Source: Paenibacillus physcomitrellae (GTDB lineage: Bacteria; Bacillota; Bacilli; Paenibacillales; Paenibacillaceae). From it: a stretch of DNA of 64,000 bases. The stretch is from contig NZ_CP022584.1 in assembly GCF_002240225.1 (NCBI RefSeq), forward strand, positions 4,120,094-4,184,093, written 5' to 3'. A program made the position numbers and the translations under genes. Below the pieces are notes generated by a model that did not search any database, had not been told where the DNA came from, and was given only the letters and a program-made list of their open reading frames with translations. Below are positions 22,715 through 33,379 of the stretch, piece by piece. The stretch's first letter is position 1; the number at the start of each line of letters is the position of its first letter.

Positions 22715-24907
22715 ATGAAGGCGTTATCTGTCTTTCTGAAAGACTTGAAATTCGGGGCAAAGAAACCGCTGAATATCATTTCGTTTATTGCCGTTATATT
22801 TGTGCCTATTCTGTACAGCGGCATGTTGATTGCGGCCTTCTGGGATCCCTACGGCCATCTTGATAAACTGCCAGTCGCAGTGGTCAATATGGACAAAGGG
22901 GCCGAATATGAAGGCGACTCACTGCAGATCGGTTCCGACCTGGTCGATGAACTGAAGGAGAATAAGGATTTTGACTGGAAGTTTGTGAGTGAGCAGGAAG
23001 CTGAACAAGGGATTGCCGATAACAAATATTATATGAAGATTACAATCCCGGAAAATTTCTCTTCCCAGGCGACAACCCTGATGGAAGATAATCCCCAGCC
23101 GGCTGAGCTGATTTATGAGCCGAATGGCGATTACAACTTCATCGCCGGTCAGATCGGCAATAGTGCCGTCAAGGACATCAAATCGCAGGTCTCCGCGAAA
23201 GTCACGGAAGCCTACACAGAAAGCCTGCTGGGCAAAGTTACGGATCTCTCCAGCGGCCTGGCGGATGCCGGCAGCGGAGCGGGAGACATCCATGAGGGAG
23301 CCAGCAAGCTGGAGGATGGCACGGCCAAGCTGAAAGAGAATTTAAACAAGCTGGTCAAGGGAACGGACGAACTCAGCAGCGGATTGAGTCCGCTGAGAAG
23401 CGGCGTCGACAAGCTGAGCGGCGGAGCGGGCGATCTCAAGAGCGGTACTGCAAATCTGGCGAGCGGCCTGGACCAGCTGAGCGCAGCGCATAAACAGCTT
23501 GAGAATGGCACGGTCCAAGCGGTTGACGGTGTGAATCAACTTGCAGACGGCCTGAAGAAAACCCAGGCGGCGGACAGCCAGATTAACCAGGGCATTCATT
23601 CTGCGCTGGAAGGCAGCCAGAAGCTGCAGCAAGGCTTGCAAAGCTCGGTCGACAGCACCGATCAATTGGTGCAGGGGGCAAGCGGCGTTGCCCAAGGTCT
23701 GGAGCAGCTGCTTAAAGCGAATCCGGAGCTGGCCCAAAATGCGGATGTGCAGAAGCTGCTTGCAACCAGTCAGGCGGTCGCTCAGGGCACTCAGCAGCTG
23801 CAGGAAGGCCAGAAGCAGCTGCTGGAAGGCAGCGGTCAGCTGGTAGCCGGCAACGAGCAGCTCGCTTCCGGCAGCGACCAGGTCGTAAGCGGCCAGCAGC
23901 AGCTGGTGCAGGGAGCGGCCAAATTGCAGGCCGCAGGTCCGCAGCTGACGCAGGGCATGAGCGAGTTCGGCAAGAAGCTTGCCGAAGCGGCTTCCGGCAG
24001 CCATCAGGTTGCGGCCGGAGCAGGCCAGCTTGCAGCGGGAACGACTGCCCTGCAGCAGGGCGTAGCGCAGCTCGGCGGCGGCGTTAGCGCTCTGGCCAGC
24101 GGCTCCAAGCAGCTGGATGAAGGGGCGGGCACGCTGAAGAGCGGCATGGCGGATCTGGTCAGCGGATCGGGCGAATTGGCCAGCAAGCTGAACGATGCGG
24201 CCGATCAAACCGCTCAAGTGAAGAGCGGCGATGATGTGGTATCGATGTACGCCCAGCCGGTAGACGTGGATGAGAACGACAGCCGGAAGATCAGTAAATA
24301 TGGTACAGGTATCGCACCTTACTTCTTGTCTCTTGGTTTGTTTGTGGGCGCACTGCTCTCAACGATCATTTTGTCGCTGAGAGGAACGTCTGTAGAGGGC
24401 GCTACGGCTTGGCAGCGTTTTGTCAGCCGGTTCCTGACCTTTGGAGCGATGAGCTTGTTCCAGTCGCTTGTTGCGGCGTTTATCGTACACAGCATAGTGG
24501 GGCTGGAGGTAGCCAGTGTACCGCGGTTCTACCTGTTCACGTTCATTTGCAGTCTTACCTTTATGATGGTCATTCAGGCCATCGTGACATGGCTGGATCA
24601 ACCGGGCCGATTCGTGGCGATTCTGCTGCTGATCTTCCAGTTGACAACGAGCGGCGGAACCTTCCCGGTAGAACTGCTTCCGGACTGGATGCAGCCGATT
24701 CATCCATGGCTGCCTATGAGCCATTCGGTGGAAGGCTTCAAAGCGGTCATTGCCAGCGGCGATTTCAGCATCATGTGGAGTCAACTCGATCTGATGTTGA
24801 TCTATGCGGTTATTTTTGCAGTGCTGACTTTGCTTTACTTCATTACACACACGCCGCGTGAATCATCTGTGTCTTCTAATAAAGAACAGACGGCGGCATC
24901 TGTTTAA
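22715..24907 (+). CDS. YhgE/Pip-family membrane protein
   Basis: This 730-aa protein has the family layout: an N-terminal membrane helix (about 20-43), an extracytoplasmic domain starting LPVAVVNMDKGAEYEGDSLQIGSDLVDEL, a very long stretch (190-505) of YhgE repeats with hydrophobic and Gly positions (for example LSSGLSPLRSGVDKLSGGAG), and a C-terminal block of five to six membrane segments resembling ABC-2 permeases. Pip was found as a lactococcal phage receptor, and relatives (EsaA, YhgE) join type VII secretion or envelope functions. The role here is unknown. GGAGAGG precedes the ATG, and a terminator follows. Confidence 0.92.
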   Translation: MKALSVFLKDLKFGAKKPLNIISFIAVIFVPILYSGMLIAAFWDPYGHLDKLPVAVVNMDKGAEYEGDSLQIGSDLVDELKENKDFDWKFVSEQEAEQGIADNKYYMKITIPENFSSQATTLMEDNPQPAELIYEPNGDYNFIAGQIGNSAVKDIKSQVSAKVTEAYTESLLGKVTDLSSGLADAGSGAGDIHEGASKLEDGTAKLKENLNKLVKGTDELSSGLSPLRSGVDKLSGGAGDLKSGTANLASGLDQLSAAHKQLENGTVQAVDGVNQLADGLKKTQAADSQINQGIHSALEGSQKLQQGLQSSVDSTDQLVQGASGVAQGLEQLLKANPELAQNADVQKLLATSQAVAQGTQQLQEGQKQLLEGSGQLVAGNEQLASGSDQVVSGQQQLVQGAAKLQAAGPQLTQGMSEFGKKLAEAASGSHQVAAGAGQLAAGTTALQQGVAQLGGGVSALASGSKQLDEGAGTLKSGMADLVSGSGELASKLNDAADQTAQVKSGDDVVSMYAQPVDVDENDSRKISKYGTGIAPYFLSLGLFVGALLSTIILSLRGTSVEGATAWQRFVSRFLTFGAMSLFQSLVAAFIVHSIVGLEVASVPRFYLFTFICSLTFMMVIQAIVTWLDQPGRFVAILLLIFQLTTSGGTFPVELLPDWMQPIHPWLPMSHSVEGFKAVIASGDFSIMWSQLDLMLIYAVIFAVLTLLYFITHTPRESSVSSNKEQTAASV

Positions 24908-24939
24908 CCAAATGTAAATAAGATGACTCGATTCAGAAG

Positions 24940-24990
24940 AACAAGCTGCTCCAAGTCCAGCATAGGACTAGAGCAGCTTGTTTGCTTTTT
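24940..24990 (+). terminator. Terminator of the tetR-yhgE operon
   Basis: AACAAGCTGCTC (24940-24951) pairs with GAGCAGCTTGTT (24971-24982), with an inner AGTCC/GGACT helix, followed by TTTGCTTTTT. Confidence 0.88.
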
Positions 24991-25570
24991 GGGCACTTGT
25001 TGTGGCTTGAAAAAGGCCTTTTGAGGAGAGAATTTGTCCTTGACAGAGGCTTTTTTGGAACTGGCTCGCACTGGGCATTGGCGGAATATATATAGAAGAG
25101 ATGTTTTCATTAGGCTCTCTCCCATAAATGAAGCGCTGTCAATTTGTTATTTATAAGTAATATAATATAACATGATCTAATCAATTAGAGTGAATTATCA
25201 TAAATAGCACTCTATTTCGAGTCATATATGTGTTATGTTTTATTGATTTGGATGGAAATCGGGGCAAAATAGCATAATTATGCAGTTTATTTGCATAAAT
25301 TATTCAGGTCAATCAATTATTGAGTCATTATATATGACACGTATCGAGGTGCGAAGAAATAACTTCCATCGCCGGTCATAAAAAAACTTTTTAACATCAT
25401 AAAAAGTTTGTATTATCCTCTTAAGCTTTGCAGTGCTAAAATATTAAAACTAATAGGACTCTACGCTGAATAATTATGCATCCAAGTTTGATTCCTGAAT
25501 TCGTTAACCCTCTTTGATTTCTAATAGATTGTATCTCCTGATTGGAAGAAATAACGTACAGAAAGGTTGC
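24991..25570 (+). promoter_or_regulatory. gltA upstream region (about 580 bp, no gene)
   Basis: The region is very A/T-rich and holds no credible ORF. A likely promoter is TTAACA (25391-25396), 17 bp, TATCCT (25414-25419). A 9-bp inverted repeat AAACTTTTT/AAAAAGTTT (25384-25392, 25401-25409) covers its -35. Upstream, AATCAATTA followed by GAGT occurs twice (about 25179 and 25311), and TAGAGTG/CACTCTA (25186, 25208) form an inverted repeat. These are candidate binding sites for a nitrogen regulator such as GltC or TnrA, but no standard TnrA box was found. Confidence 0.45.
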
Positions 25571-28500
25571 ATGAGTATGAAACATACTGACATTCCCGCT
25601 AGACAGGGTCTGTACGATCCGACGTTTGAAAAAGACGCCTGCGGCATGGGCTTCGTTGCTCACATTAAAGGCCGCGCTTCCCACGACATTATTACCCAAG
25701 CATTGACGATGCTCGTCGCCATGGAACACCGCGGCGGACAGGGCAGCGAACCCAACTCCGGTGACGGAGCGGGCATTTTGCTGCAAATTCCGCACCGCTT
25801 TTTCGCTGAAGAGTGTGAAGCTTTGGGTTTCCATCTGCCTGAGCCGGGACAATACGGAGTTGGCATGATTTTTCTGCCGCATGATGAAGAAGTCCGTGCA
25901 AAACAGGAAAATCGTCTTGCTGAAATCGTTCAAGAAGAAGGACAGGAACTGCTCGGCTTCCGTACGGTGCCGACTTACGATGGAATGCTGGGAGAAACAG
26001 CGAAAGCGGCCAAACCATTTGTCCGGCAGATTTTTATTAAACGCAGCGAAGGGCTTAAGGAAGATATCGACTTTGAGCGCAAGCTGTATGTGATTCGGCG
26101 CAGAGCCGAGCTTGATATCCGTTACGGGGGCGCTCAATATGGCGAGCAGTTTTATATGCCAAGTTTATCCTGTCGTAAAATCGTCTATAAAGGCATGCTC
26201 ACGACCGAGCAGGTCGGAGAGTTTTATCTGGATTTGAAAGATTCCCGTCTGGAATCGGCAATCGCGCTCATTCACTCCCGTTTCAGTACGAACACCTTCC
26301 CTAGCTGGGAAAGAGCGCATCCGTACCGTTTCATGATCCACAATGGCGAAATCAATACGCTGCGCGGAAACGTGAACTGGATGCATGCCCGTCAATCCTT
26401 GCTGGAAAGTGAAGTATTCGGGGACGATCTGGAGAAGATCAAACCGGTTATCAATCCGGACGGGTCCGATACGGGCATGTTTGACAATACGTTCGAATTT
26501 TTGTATCTGGCAGGCCGTTCTTTGCCGCATGTAGCGATGATGATGGTGCCGGAGCCTTGGAACAACCACAGCAGTATGTCCGAAGACAAGAAAGCTTTCT
26601 ATGAATACCACAGTACCTTGATGGAGCCGTGGGACGGCCCGGCGGCTATGGGCTTCACGGACGGCATTCAGATCGGTGCGATTCTGGACCGTAATGGTCT
26701 GCGCCCATCCCGTTATTATGTAACGAAGGATGATCTGATTGTTTTGTCCTCGGAAGCCGGAGTGCTCGATATTGCACCGGAAAATGTCCGTCTGAAGGAC
26801 CGTCTGCGTCCTGGGCGTATGCTGCTGGTGGATACGAAAGAAGGCCGGATCATTTCCGATGAGGAAGTGAAAAGCCAGATTGCGGCGGAGCATCCATACC
26901 GTGATTGGCTGGATGAACATCTGATTACGCTGGAAGAGCTGCCGGATGCCCCTGCGCTGCCGGAGCCGGATCACCATAACGTGACCCAGCGTCAGCTTGC
27001 TTTCGGCTACACGTTTGAGGAGCTTCGCAAGGTGCTTGAACCCATGGCCCTGACAGGCCAGGAGGCTATTGCCTCCATGGGCTATGATGCTCCGATTGCG
27101 GTATTATCCGACCGCCCGCAGCGGTTGTTCAATTATTTTAAACAAATGTTTGCCCAGGTAACCAACCCGCCGATTGATGCGATCCGTGAAGAGCTGGTGA
27201 CCTCTACCTGGACGACGGTAGGTCCGGAACGCAACCTGCTGAATCCGGAACCGGAAAGCTGCAGACAGATCCGTCTGGAGACGCCGATTTTGTCCAATGA
27301 GGAATTCGCGAAGCTGCGCCATGTACACCGGCCAGGCTTCCGCTCGATGACGATCCCGATTTTGTTCCCGGCAGCTGAAGGTGCAGAAGGTCTGCGTCAA
27401 GCGGTAGAAACGCTGTGCGAAGCGGCTGACCGCGTTATTGACAAAGGGCATAACGTACTGATTCTGTCCGACAGAGGCGTGGACGCGGAGAACGCGGCAA
27501 TCCCTTCGCTGCTGGCTGTATCCAGCCTGCACCATCACCTGATCAAACGGGAGACACGTACGAAGGTGACCATTTTGCTGGAATCCGGCGAACCGCGTGA
27601 GGTGCATCATTTTGCGCTGCTGCTTGGTTACGGCGTGAGCGCCGTCAATCCGTATCTGGCTTTTGAAACGATCCGCGACATGATCGGTCAAGGCATGATC
27701 ACCGGGCTTTCGCTGGAGAAGGCGATCCGTAATTACATCAAGGCTGCGACCAAAGGGGTCGTGAAGACTCTCTCCAAAATGGGGATTTCGACTATTCAGT
27801 CCTACCGCGGCGCTCAAATCTTTGAAGCGGTTGGTTTGAAAAACGACTTTGTGGACCGTTACTTCACCTGGACGCCATCACGGATCGGAGGTATCGGCAT
27901 TGAAGAGGTAGCCATGGAGAATCTGGCCATGCACTACCGGGCCTTCACCGACCAAAGCGGCCGTGACGAAGTGCTTGACACCGGCGGCGAATATCAATGG
28001 AGAGCGGACGGCGAAGAGCATCTGTTCAACCCGCAGACCGTTCATCTGCTGCAGCAAGCGGTACGTACCGGAGATTACAACTTGTACAAGAAATTCGCCA
28101 AGCTGGTGGAAGGGGAGAACGAACGTCATTTGACGCTGCGTTCCCTGCTCAAACTGAAGCCGGTCGGACCTAAGGTGCCGATCGAAGAAGTGGAATCCGC
28201 TGCTTCCATTATGAAACGCTTTAAGACCGGGGCCATGTCCTTTGGTTCGATCAGTAAAGAAGCACACGAAACGATTGCGATCGGTATGAACCGGATCGGC
28301 GGCAAGAGCAACACCGGCGAAGGTGGCGAAGATCCGGCCCGTTATATTCCGGATGCGAACGGTGATTCCCGCCGCAGCGCGATCAAGCAGATCGCCTCTG
28401 GCCGTTTCGGTGTCACATCGCATTACCTGGTGAATGCGGATGAAATTCAGATCAAGATGGCTCAGGGGGCCAAACCGGGCGAAGGCGGACAGCTGCCTGG

Positions 28501-30172
28501 ACGTAAGGTTTACCCTTGGGTAGCGGAAGTCCGCGGCTCTACGCCGGGCGTAGGCCTCATCTCGCCGCCTCCTCACCACGATATCTATTCGATTGAGGAT
28601 TTGGCGCAGCTCATTTACGATATGAAAAATGCCAATGCCAGAGCACGCATCAACGTGAAGCTGGTATCCGAAGCCGGCGTCGGCACGATCGCCGCAGGCG
28701 TGGCCAAAGGCCGTGCGGACGTGATCCTCGTCAGCGGTTATGACGGAGGCACAGGCGCTTCTCCGCAAAGCTCGATCCGCCATGCGGGTCTGCCTTGGGA
28801 ATTGGGTCTTGCCGAAACGCATCAGACGCTCATGCTGAACAAGCTGCGTGACCGCGTTGTCCTAGAGACGGACGGTAAAATGCTGAACGGCCGTGATTTG
28901 GCGGTAGCTGCCCTTCTGGGCGCCGAAGAATACGGCTTCTCTACAGCGCCGCTGGTTGCGGTTGGCTGCATTATGATGCGGGTTTGCCAGCTCGATACGT
29001 GCCCGGTCGGCGTAGCCACTCAAAATCCGGAGCTGCGTAAGAACTTCACGGGCGATCCGCAGCACATTGTGAACTTTATGACCTTTGTAGCCGAAGATCT
29101 TCGGGAATGGATGGCGGAGCTGGGCTTCCGCAGCCTGAACGAAATGATCGGACGTAACGATTGTCTGGATACCAATGAAGCGATTGATCATTGGAAGAAG
29201 AAAGGCGTCGACCTTTCCGGCCTGCTGCATATGCCGGAAGTTCCGGAAGGCACAGCGCGCTACTGCACGCGTCAGCAGAATCACGGCATCGAAGAGACGC
29301 TGGATTACAAACAGCTGATCAAGGCTGCCGCCCCTGCGCTGGAGCGCGGGGAGGCCGTAAGCGCCCGCTTCCCGATCACGAACGTTGATCGTGCGACAGG
29401 AACGCTGCTTGGCAGCGAAGTCACACGCAAATATGGGGCTAAAGGGCTGCCGGAAGATACGATCAGCTTCCACTTTGAAGGCTCGGCTGGACAGAGCTTC
29501 GGAGCGTTTGTGCCTCGCGGTATGACGTTGTCTGTCGAAGGCGATGCCAATGACTACACTGGTAAAGGTTTATCCGGCGGTAAGCTGATTGTGAAGCCGT
29601 CCCCGAGAGCTACCTTTACTCCGGAGGAGAACATCATCGCCGGCAATACTTCTTTCTACGGCGCAACCGGCGGCGAGGGTTACATCAACGGTATCGCCGG
29701 TGAACGGTTTGCAGTCCGGAATTCCGGGGCAAACATTGTGGTGGAAGGTGTGGGCGACCACGGCTGCGAATATATGACCGGAGGACGTGTAGTCGTGCTG
29801 GGCGGTACGGGCCGCAACTTTGCGGCGGGGATGTCAGGCGGCATTGCCTACGTCTACGATCCGGAAGGAACCTTCATCGACCGCTGCAACCTTGAAATGG
29901 TGCTGCTGGAGCGGGTGGAGGAAAGTGCGGAGCAAGAGGAGCTGCGTAAGCTGATCAGCCGCCATGTCCTGTACACGGACAGTAAAATCGGCCGCAGAGT
30001 GCTGGACAGCTGGTCTGAGTCGTTGCCGCAATTTGTACGCGTCATTCCGAAGGACTACAAACGGATGCTGGAACAGATCCGTAAAGTCCATGATGACGGA
30101 CTGCAGGGCGAAGAGGCGCTGCTGGCTGCCTTTGAAGCCAATATGCGTGAGATGGCCAGAGCAGGCAACTGA
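25571..30172 (+). CDS. gltA: Glutamate synthase (NADPH) large subunit
   Basis: The 1533-aa enzyme makes two glutamates from glutamine and 2-oxoglutarate. The Ntn amidotransferase domain begins after a short propeptide at Cys of [13 protein letters not shown]; the mature enzyme would start with that Cys. Central and FMN/synthase domains follow ([36 protein letters not shown] in pieces near residue 875), with the 3Fe-4S ligands in [15 protein letters not shown]. The C-terminal GXGXG beta-helix domain ends the chain. GAAAGG supports starts at 25571 or 25577; a frame from 25514 lacks a site. No gltD (small subunit) is adjacent. Confidence 0.95.
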   Translation: MSMKHTDIPARQGLYDPTFEKDACGMGFVAHIKGRASHDIITQALTMLVAMEHRGGQGSEPNSGDGAGILLQIPHRFFAEECEALGFHLPEPGQYGVGMIFLPHDEEVRAKQENRLAEIVQEEGQELLGFRTVPTYDGMLGETAKAAKPFVRQIFIKRSEGLKEDIDFERKLYVIRRRAELDIRYGGAQYGEQFYMPSLSCRKIVYKGMLTTEQVGEFYLDLKDSRLESAIALIHSRFSTNTFPSWERAHPYRFMIHNGEINTLRGNVNWMHARQSLLESEVFGDDLEKIKPVINPDGSDTGMFDNTFEFLYLAGRSLPHVAMMMVPEPWNNHSSMSEDKKAFYEYHSTLMEPWDGPAAMGFTDGIQIGAILDRNGLRPSRYYVTKDDLIVLSSEAGVLDIAPENVRLKDRLRPGRMLLVDTKEGRIISDEEVKSQIAAEHPYRDWLDEHLITLEELPDAPALPEPDHHNVTQRQLAFGYTFEELRKVLEPMALTGQEAIASMGYDAPIAVLSDRPQRLFNYFKQMFAQVTNPPIDAIREELVTSTWTTVGPERNLLNPEPESCRQIRLETPILSNEEFAKLRHVHRPGFRSMTIPILFPAAEGAEGLRQAVETLCEAADRVIDKGHNVLILSDRGVDAENAAIPSLLAVSSLHHHLIKRETRTKVTILLESGEPREVHHFALLLGYGVSAVNPYLAFETIRDMIGQGMITGLSLEKAIRNYIKAATKGVVKTLSKMGISTIQSYRGAQIFEAVGLKNDFVDRYFTWTPSRIGGIGIEEVAMENLAMHYRAFTDQSGRDEVLDTGGEYQWRADGEEHLFNPQTVHLLQQAVRTGDYNLYKKFAKLVEGENERHLTLRSLLKLKPVGPKVPIEEVESAASIMKRFKTGAMSFGSISKEAHETIAIGMNRIGGKSNTGEGGEDPARYIPDANGDSRRSAIKQIASGRFGVTSHYLVNADEIQIKMAQGAKPGEGGQLPGRKVYPWVAEVRGSTPGVGLISPPPHHDIYSIEDLAQLIYDMKNANARARINVKLVSEAGVGTIAAGVAKGRADVILVSGYDGGTGASPQSSIRHAGLPWELGLAETHQTLMLNKLRDRVVLETDGKMLNGRDLAVAALLGAEEYGFSTAPLVAVGCIMMRVCQLDTCPVGVATQNPELRKNFTGDPQHIVNFMTFVAEDLREWMAELGFRSLNEMIGRNDCLDTNEAIDHWKKKGVDLSGLLHMPEVPEGTARYCTRQQNHGIEETLDYKQLIKAAAPALERGEAVSARFPITNVDRATGTLLGSEVTRKYGAKGLPEDTISFHFEGSAGQSFGAFVPRGMTLSVEGDANDYTGKGLSGGKLIVKPSPRATFTPEENIIAGNTSFYGATGGEGYINGIAGERFAVRNSGANIVVEGVGDHGCEYMTGGRVVVLGGTGRNFAAGMSGGIAYVYDPEGTFIDRCNLEMVLLERVEESAEQEELRKLISRHVLYTDSKIGRRVLDSWSESLPQFVRVIPKDYKRMLEQIRKVHDDGLQGEEALLAAFEANMREMARAGN

Positions 30173-30225
30173 TCTGCTATTGGAACGGATGATCGAAGGC
30201 AACAGATTTGATTGGAGTGTAAATG

Positions 30226-30270
30226 AAGGCCGGGACAAAGGATGATTTCCTTGAACCCGGCCTTTATTTG
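30226..30270 (+). terminator. Terminator of gltA
   Basis: AAGGCCGGG (30226-30234) pairs with CCCGGCCTT (30256-30264), with a 21-nt loop, followed by TTATTTG. Confidence 0.8.
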
Positions 30271-30346
30271 CTGAATGTGTTACAATTAAGGGAAATACTG
30301 CCTAAATGAGGGTTGTACAAGAAAAAGATGAGGAGTGTGCCCCACA

Positions 30347-31252
30347 ATGAGCCAACAACCGGTAGTCCGGATTAAAGGCGTCAGTAAGAAGATTGGCGGC
30401 AAAACGCTGATCGACAATTTAAACCTGGAAATCCCCGCCGGCCAGGTTTATGGATTTCTGGGTCCAAACGGAGCCGGGAAGACGACAACGATCCGAATGA
30501 TGGTCGGGCTGATGTCGATCAGCCAAGGCGATATTTTTATCGGTGAGTCAAGTGTGAAAGCAGATTTTGAAGGCGCTATGAAGCAAATCGGGGCTATTGT
30601 CGAGAATCCCGAGATGTACAAATTTCTGACCGGCTATCAGAACCTGCTGCATTATGCCCGTATGAGTCCCGGCGTTACCAAAGCACGGATTGATGAGGCT
30701 GTAGCCCGCGTTGGATTAACCAATCGGATACATGAGAAGGTCAAAACCTATTCCCTTGGTATGCGCCAGCGGCTTGGCGTTGCGCAGGCGATTCTGCACC
30801 GGCCTAAGCTGCTTGTGCTGGACGAGCCGACCAACGGCCTGGATCCGCAGGGCATCCGCGAACTGCGCGACTATTTGCGCGAGCTTGCGCACCATGAGGG
30901 AACAACGGTGTTTGTCTCCAGTCACCTGCTCGCCGAAATGGAATTAATGTGTGATACGGTTGCTGTTATTAAGCAGGGCAAACTCGTGGATGTGAAGTCA
31001 CTCCGGGGCGAAGGGGAGACGAATAAACAGGAGACAGCATTCGAAGTGGACAAGCCGGAGGAAGCAGCGGCTGTAGCGGGGGCTGGACGAATGGATGGTT
31101 CGCTGCTGATCGTCACGGGCGACAGGGAAGAGGTCGCAATGCTAAACGCCAGGCTGACTGCCGCCGGCATTCGCGTGTACGGCATTCGTACGTTGACCCG
31201 TTCACTGGAAGATCAATTTTTGGAAATGACGGGAGGCGGTCAAATTGGGTAA
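30347..31252 (+). CDS. ABC transporter ATP-binding protein (ABC-2 / BcrA-like)
   Basis: The 301-aa ATPase has Walker A GPNGAGKTT, signature YSLGMRQRLGVAQAIL, Walker B LLVLDEPTNGLD and the switch His in SSHLLAEME, plus a C-terminal domain of 80 residues. This class (NatA/BcrA-like) powers export of peptide antibiotics, ions or lipids. ATG 30347 is used (AGGAG 11 nt upstream); the upstream in-frame GTG overlaps that site. The permease gene overlaps its stop by 8 nt. Confidence 0.92.
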   Translation: MSQQPVVRIKGVSKKIGGKTLIDNLNLEIPAGQVYGFLGPNGAGKTTTIRMMVGLMSISQGDIFIGESSVKADFEGAMKQIGAIVENPEMYKFLTGYQNLLHYARMSPGVTKARIDEAVARVGLTNRIHEKVKTYSLGMRQRLGVAQAILHRPKLLVLDEPTNGLDPQGIRELRDYLRELAHHEGTTVFVSSHLLAEMELMCDTVAVIKQGKLVDVKSLRGEGETNKQETAFEVDKPEEAAAVAGAGRMDGSLLIVTGDREEVAMLNARLTAAGIRVYGIRTLTRSLEDQFLEMTGGGQIG

Positions 31253-32018
31253 CTTTCTCCAGCTGCTTAGCAATGAAAATATGAAGATTTACAGACGTCT
31301 TCGGACCTGGGTTATGATTGGTCTAGTTATCCTGATTCCAGCTCTTATTGCTGTATTAATGAAAGTCAGCATGAGTAGCGAGCCGGGGGCTTGGGATATC
31401 TTCTCGGACTTGACGGTTATGTATTTGCTGGTTTCGGTCTTTTCAGCGATTATATTTGCCGATATCGTCGCTTCGGAATTTGGTTGGGGAACCATTAAGC
31501 TGCTGCTGATCCGGCCATGGAAGCGGGGGAAAATCCTGCTGTCCAAGCTGCTTGCCGGCATTCTGTTCTCCCTGCTGCTGACGATCATATTCATAGTGGT
31601 TGATCTTGTTCTATCCTTTGTACTCTTTCATGGAACATCGAGCAGCAGCTATCCGGCGGGGTATTCGGCTTTCTCGTTCAGCATGGAGATGCTGTTTTAC
31701 CGGTACATCGATTTGCTGGTCATCTCTATCTTTGCTTTTATGCTGTCAACTTTGTTTAGAAGCAGCGGAATTGCGATTGGTTTGGCGATGTTTATCCTAT
31801 TTGCCCGTAATATCTTCCAGCTACTGCTGGATCCGGAGCGCTACACTTGGGTCAAATATGTGTTGTTTACCAACATGGACCTGAGCCGTTATATGCTTGG
31901 CGGCGGCGGGACAGCCGGCATGACCCTAGGATTCTCGGCTGTGGTGCTAGCGGTTTATGTGATCCTATTTCTGGCCGTGTCCTGGATTGTCTTCATCAAA
32001 AGAGATGTCGCAGCTTAA
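31245..32018 (+). CDS. ABC-2 type transporter permease
   Basis: The 257-aa membrane protein has six hydrophobic segments and FADIVASEFGWGTIKLLLIRPWKRGKILLSKL around residues 70-100 in parts, a pattern of BcrB/NatB-like permeases (the EYxxGTxKxxL region before the third helix). Its TTG start lies inside the end of the ATPase gene, with GGGAGGCGG upstream, indicating translational coupling. It ends before a strong bidirectional terminator. The substrate is unknown. Confidence 0.9.
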   Translation: MGNFLQLLSNENMKIYRRLRTWVMIGLVILIPALIAVLMKVSMSSEPGAWDIFSDLTVMYLLVSVFSAIIFADIVASEFGWGTIKLLLIRPWKRGKILLSKLLAGILFSLLLTIIFIVVDLVLSFVLFHGTSSSSYPAGYSAFSFSMEMLFYRYIDLLVISIFAFMLSTLFRSSGIAIGLAMFILFARNIFQLLLDPERYTWVKYVLFTNMDLSRYMLGGGGTAGMTLGFSAVVLAVYVILFLAVSWIVFIKRDVAA

Positions 32019-32054
32019 CGGATACCGGATTGCGGAAACCGGGAACCCTTCAAC

Positions 32055-32082
32055 TGCTCAACCACTCAACCACTCAACCTGA
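32055..32082. repeat. Short octamer repeat after the ABC permease gene
   Basis: TCAACCAC-type units occur about three times in a row in non-coding DNA. No function is suggested. Confidence 0.5.
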
Positions 32083-32126
32083 GCGATTCCGTTAGATCGA
32101 TTTCCTGATAAAAGCTGCATCCGTCA

Positions 32127-32173
32127 GAAAACCCGCAAGCTTCCTTAACCAATAAGGAAGCTTGCGGGTTTTC
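32127..32173. terminator. Strong bidirectional terminator
   Basis: A 21-bp perfect stem pairs 32127-32147 with 32153-32173 over a 5-nt loop; the ends are GAAAACCCG and CGGGTTTTC, giving T-rich tails on both strands. It separates the convergent ABC-2 operon and YesN gene. Confidence 0.92.
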
Positions 32174-32200
32174 ATTTTAAATCAATAGAGGGCTCCGGGC

Positions 32201-33379
32201 TCATTTCGAGCCGCTGAGCTGCTGTTGCCTGAACTCTGTTGGGGTCAAACCAAATTTCTTTCGGAAGACCTGGGTAAAATGCCTCATGTCCTGGTAGCCG
32301 ATCCGTTCAGCTATTTCAGCAAGCTTAAAGCCCGGATTAAGCAGCAGCTGTTTGGCATGCTCCAGCCGGAGAGAGATAACATATTCTTTATAGCCTTGCC
32401 CTGTCTTCTGTTTAAACAGCTGACTGAAATAGACCGGATTCAGGAATACCACCGAAGCGATGCGTTCCAGGGACAAGTCCTCATTATAATGTTCATTGAT
32501 ATACTGCAGGGCTACCTCGATGGCGGTTTCACCGCTGCCTTTGATCGGTTCAGGCAGCTTGATCGGAGAAACCTTGCGCATCTTCATAATAATTTGAGGA
32601 ACCGAGCGGATATCGTTATTTTCTTCCGAATACATGATTTGGAACGGAACCTTCAGGTAATGATTCATATGCTCTTTCAGCTGCGTTTGCAGCTTCTCCA
32701 GCTTGCTTTCGTCGGCAGGCGTGAAGAGCCCCAGCACACTTTGCCGGTCGTAGCTGACTACAAACCCGCCGCCACAGCGATCAATCAGCTCGGAGAGCAC
32801 ATTTTCAATAATGAAATGCTCCAGATTCACGCTGCGATCCCCAGCATCAAGCTGGACAAGAATCAGATAGAAGCTTGGATAATCTTCAATGAAAGGTTCA
32901 ATGTTCAGATTACCGGTATCAAGCCCGGAAGCCAGCCGCTGAAAGACGCCTTCGCGCAAATATTTCAGGTTGGACTTCAGCAGTTCTTCCTCCCGATAGG
33001 TTTCAAGCTCCAGCCGAACCTCGTCCTCAAGCTCCTCAATCAGCTCTGCGAGCCTTTTCTTACCGATCGGTTTCAGCAGATAATCCCGGGCGCCGAGACG
33101 GACGGCTTCCTGGGCGTAAGCAAATTCATTGTGCGCCGAGATGACTACCCATTTCACATAAGGGTAACGATGTTTGGACATCCTCATGAATTCAAGGCCG
33201 TTGATGCCCGGCATTAAAATATCGGTTAATACAATGTCGATCCGCTTGCTGCCCAGCAGCTCCGCAGCTTCGGCCGTTGATTCGGCAACGTCCACTTCAT
33301 GTGCGGGGAACGTCTGGAGAATCGTCCGTTTGATGCCTTCACGGATTGCGCGTTCATCGTCCGCAATCAGAATATTCAC
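32201..33379 (-). CDS. Response regulator, YesN-type with AraC HTH
   Basis: The 392-aa regulator has a receiver domain (acidic pair DD7-8, phospho-acceptor Asp53 in LTDILMPG, Lys103 in LLKPIG), a middle region of 150 residues, and a C-terminal AraC/XylS DNA-binding domain (VVFLNPVYFSQLFKQKTGQGYKEYV; LAEIAERIGYQDMRHFTQVFRKKFG). It starts at GTG, overlapping the kinase stop. It probably activates the sugar ABC genes next to it in response to the YesM-type kinase. Confidence 0.93.
   Translation of the reverse strand: MNILIADDERAIREGIKRTILQTFPAHEVDVAESTAEAAELLGSKRIDIVLTDILMPGINGLEFMRMSKHRYPYVKWVVISAHNEFAYAQEAVRLGARDYLLKPIGKKRLAELIEELEDEVRLELETYREEELLKSNLKYLREGVFQRLASGLDTGNLNIEPFIEDYPSFYLILVQLDAGDRSVNLEHFIIENVLSELIDRCGGGFVVSYDRQSVLGLFTPADESKLEKLQTQLKEHMNHYLKVPFQIMYSEENNDIRSVPQIIMKMRKVSPIKLPEPIKGSGETAIEVALQYINEHYNEDLSLERIASVVFLNPVYFSQLFKQKTGQGYKEYVISLRLEHAKQLLLNPGFKLAEIAERIGYQDMRHFTQVFRKKFGLTPTEFRQQQLSGSK

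Noticed and set aside
23342-24217. 291-codon open frame opposite the YhgE repeats
   Set aside because: Repeat composition of YhgE produces the open antisense frame.
25136-25570. Riboswitch or T-box leader before gltA
   Set aside because: No T-box motif (TGGNACCGCG-like), no aptamer core and no terminator/antiterminator pair could be recognised.
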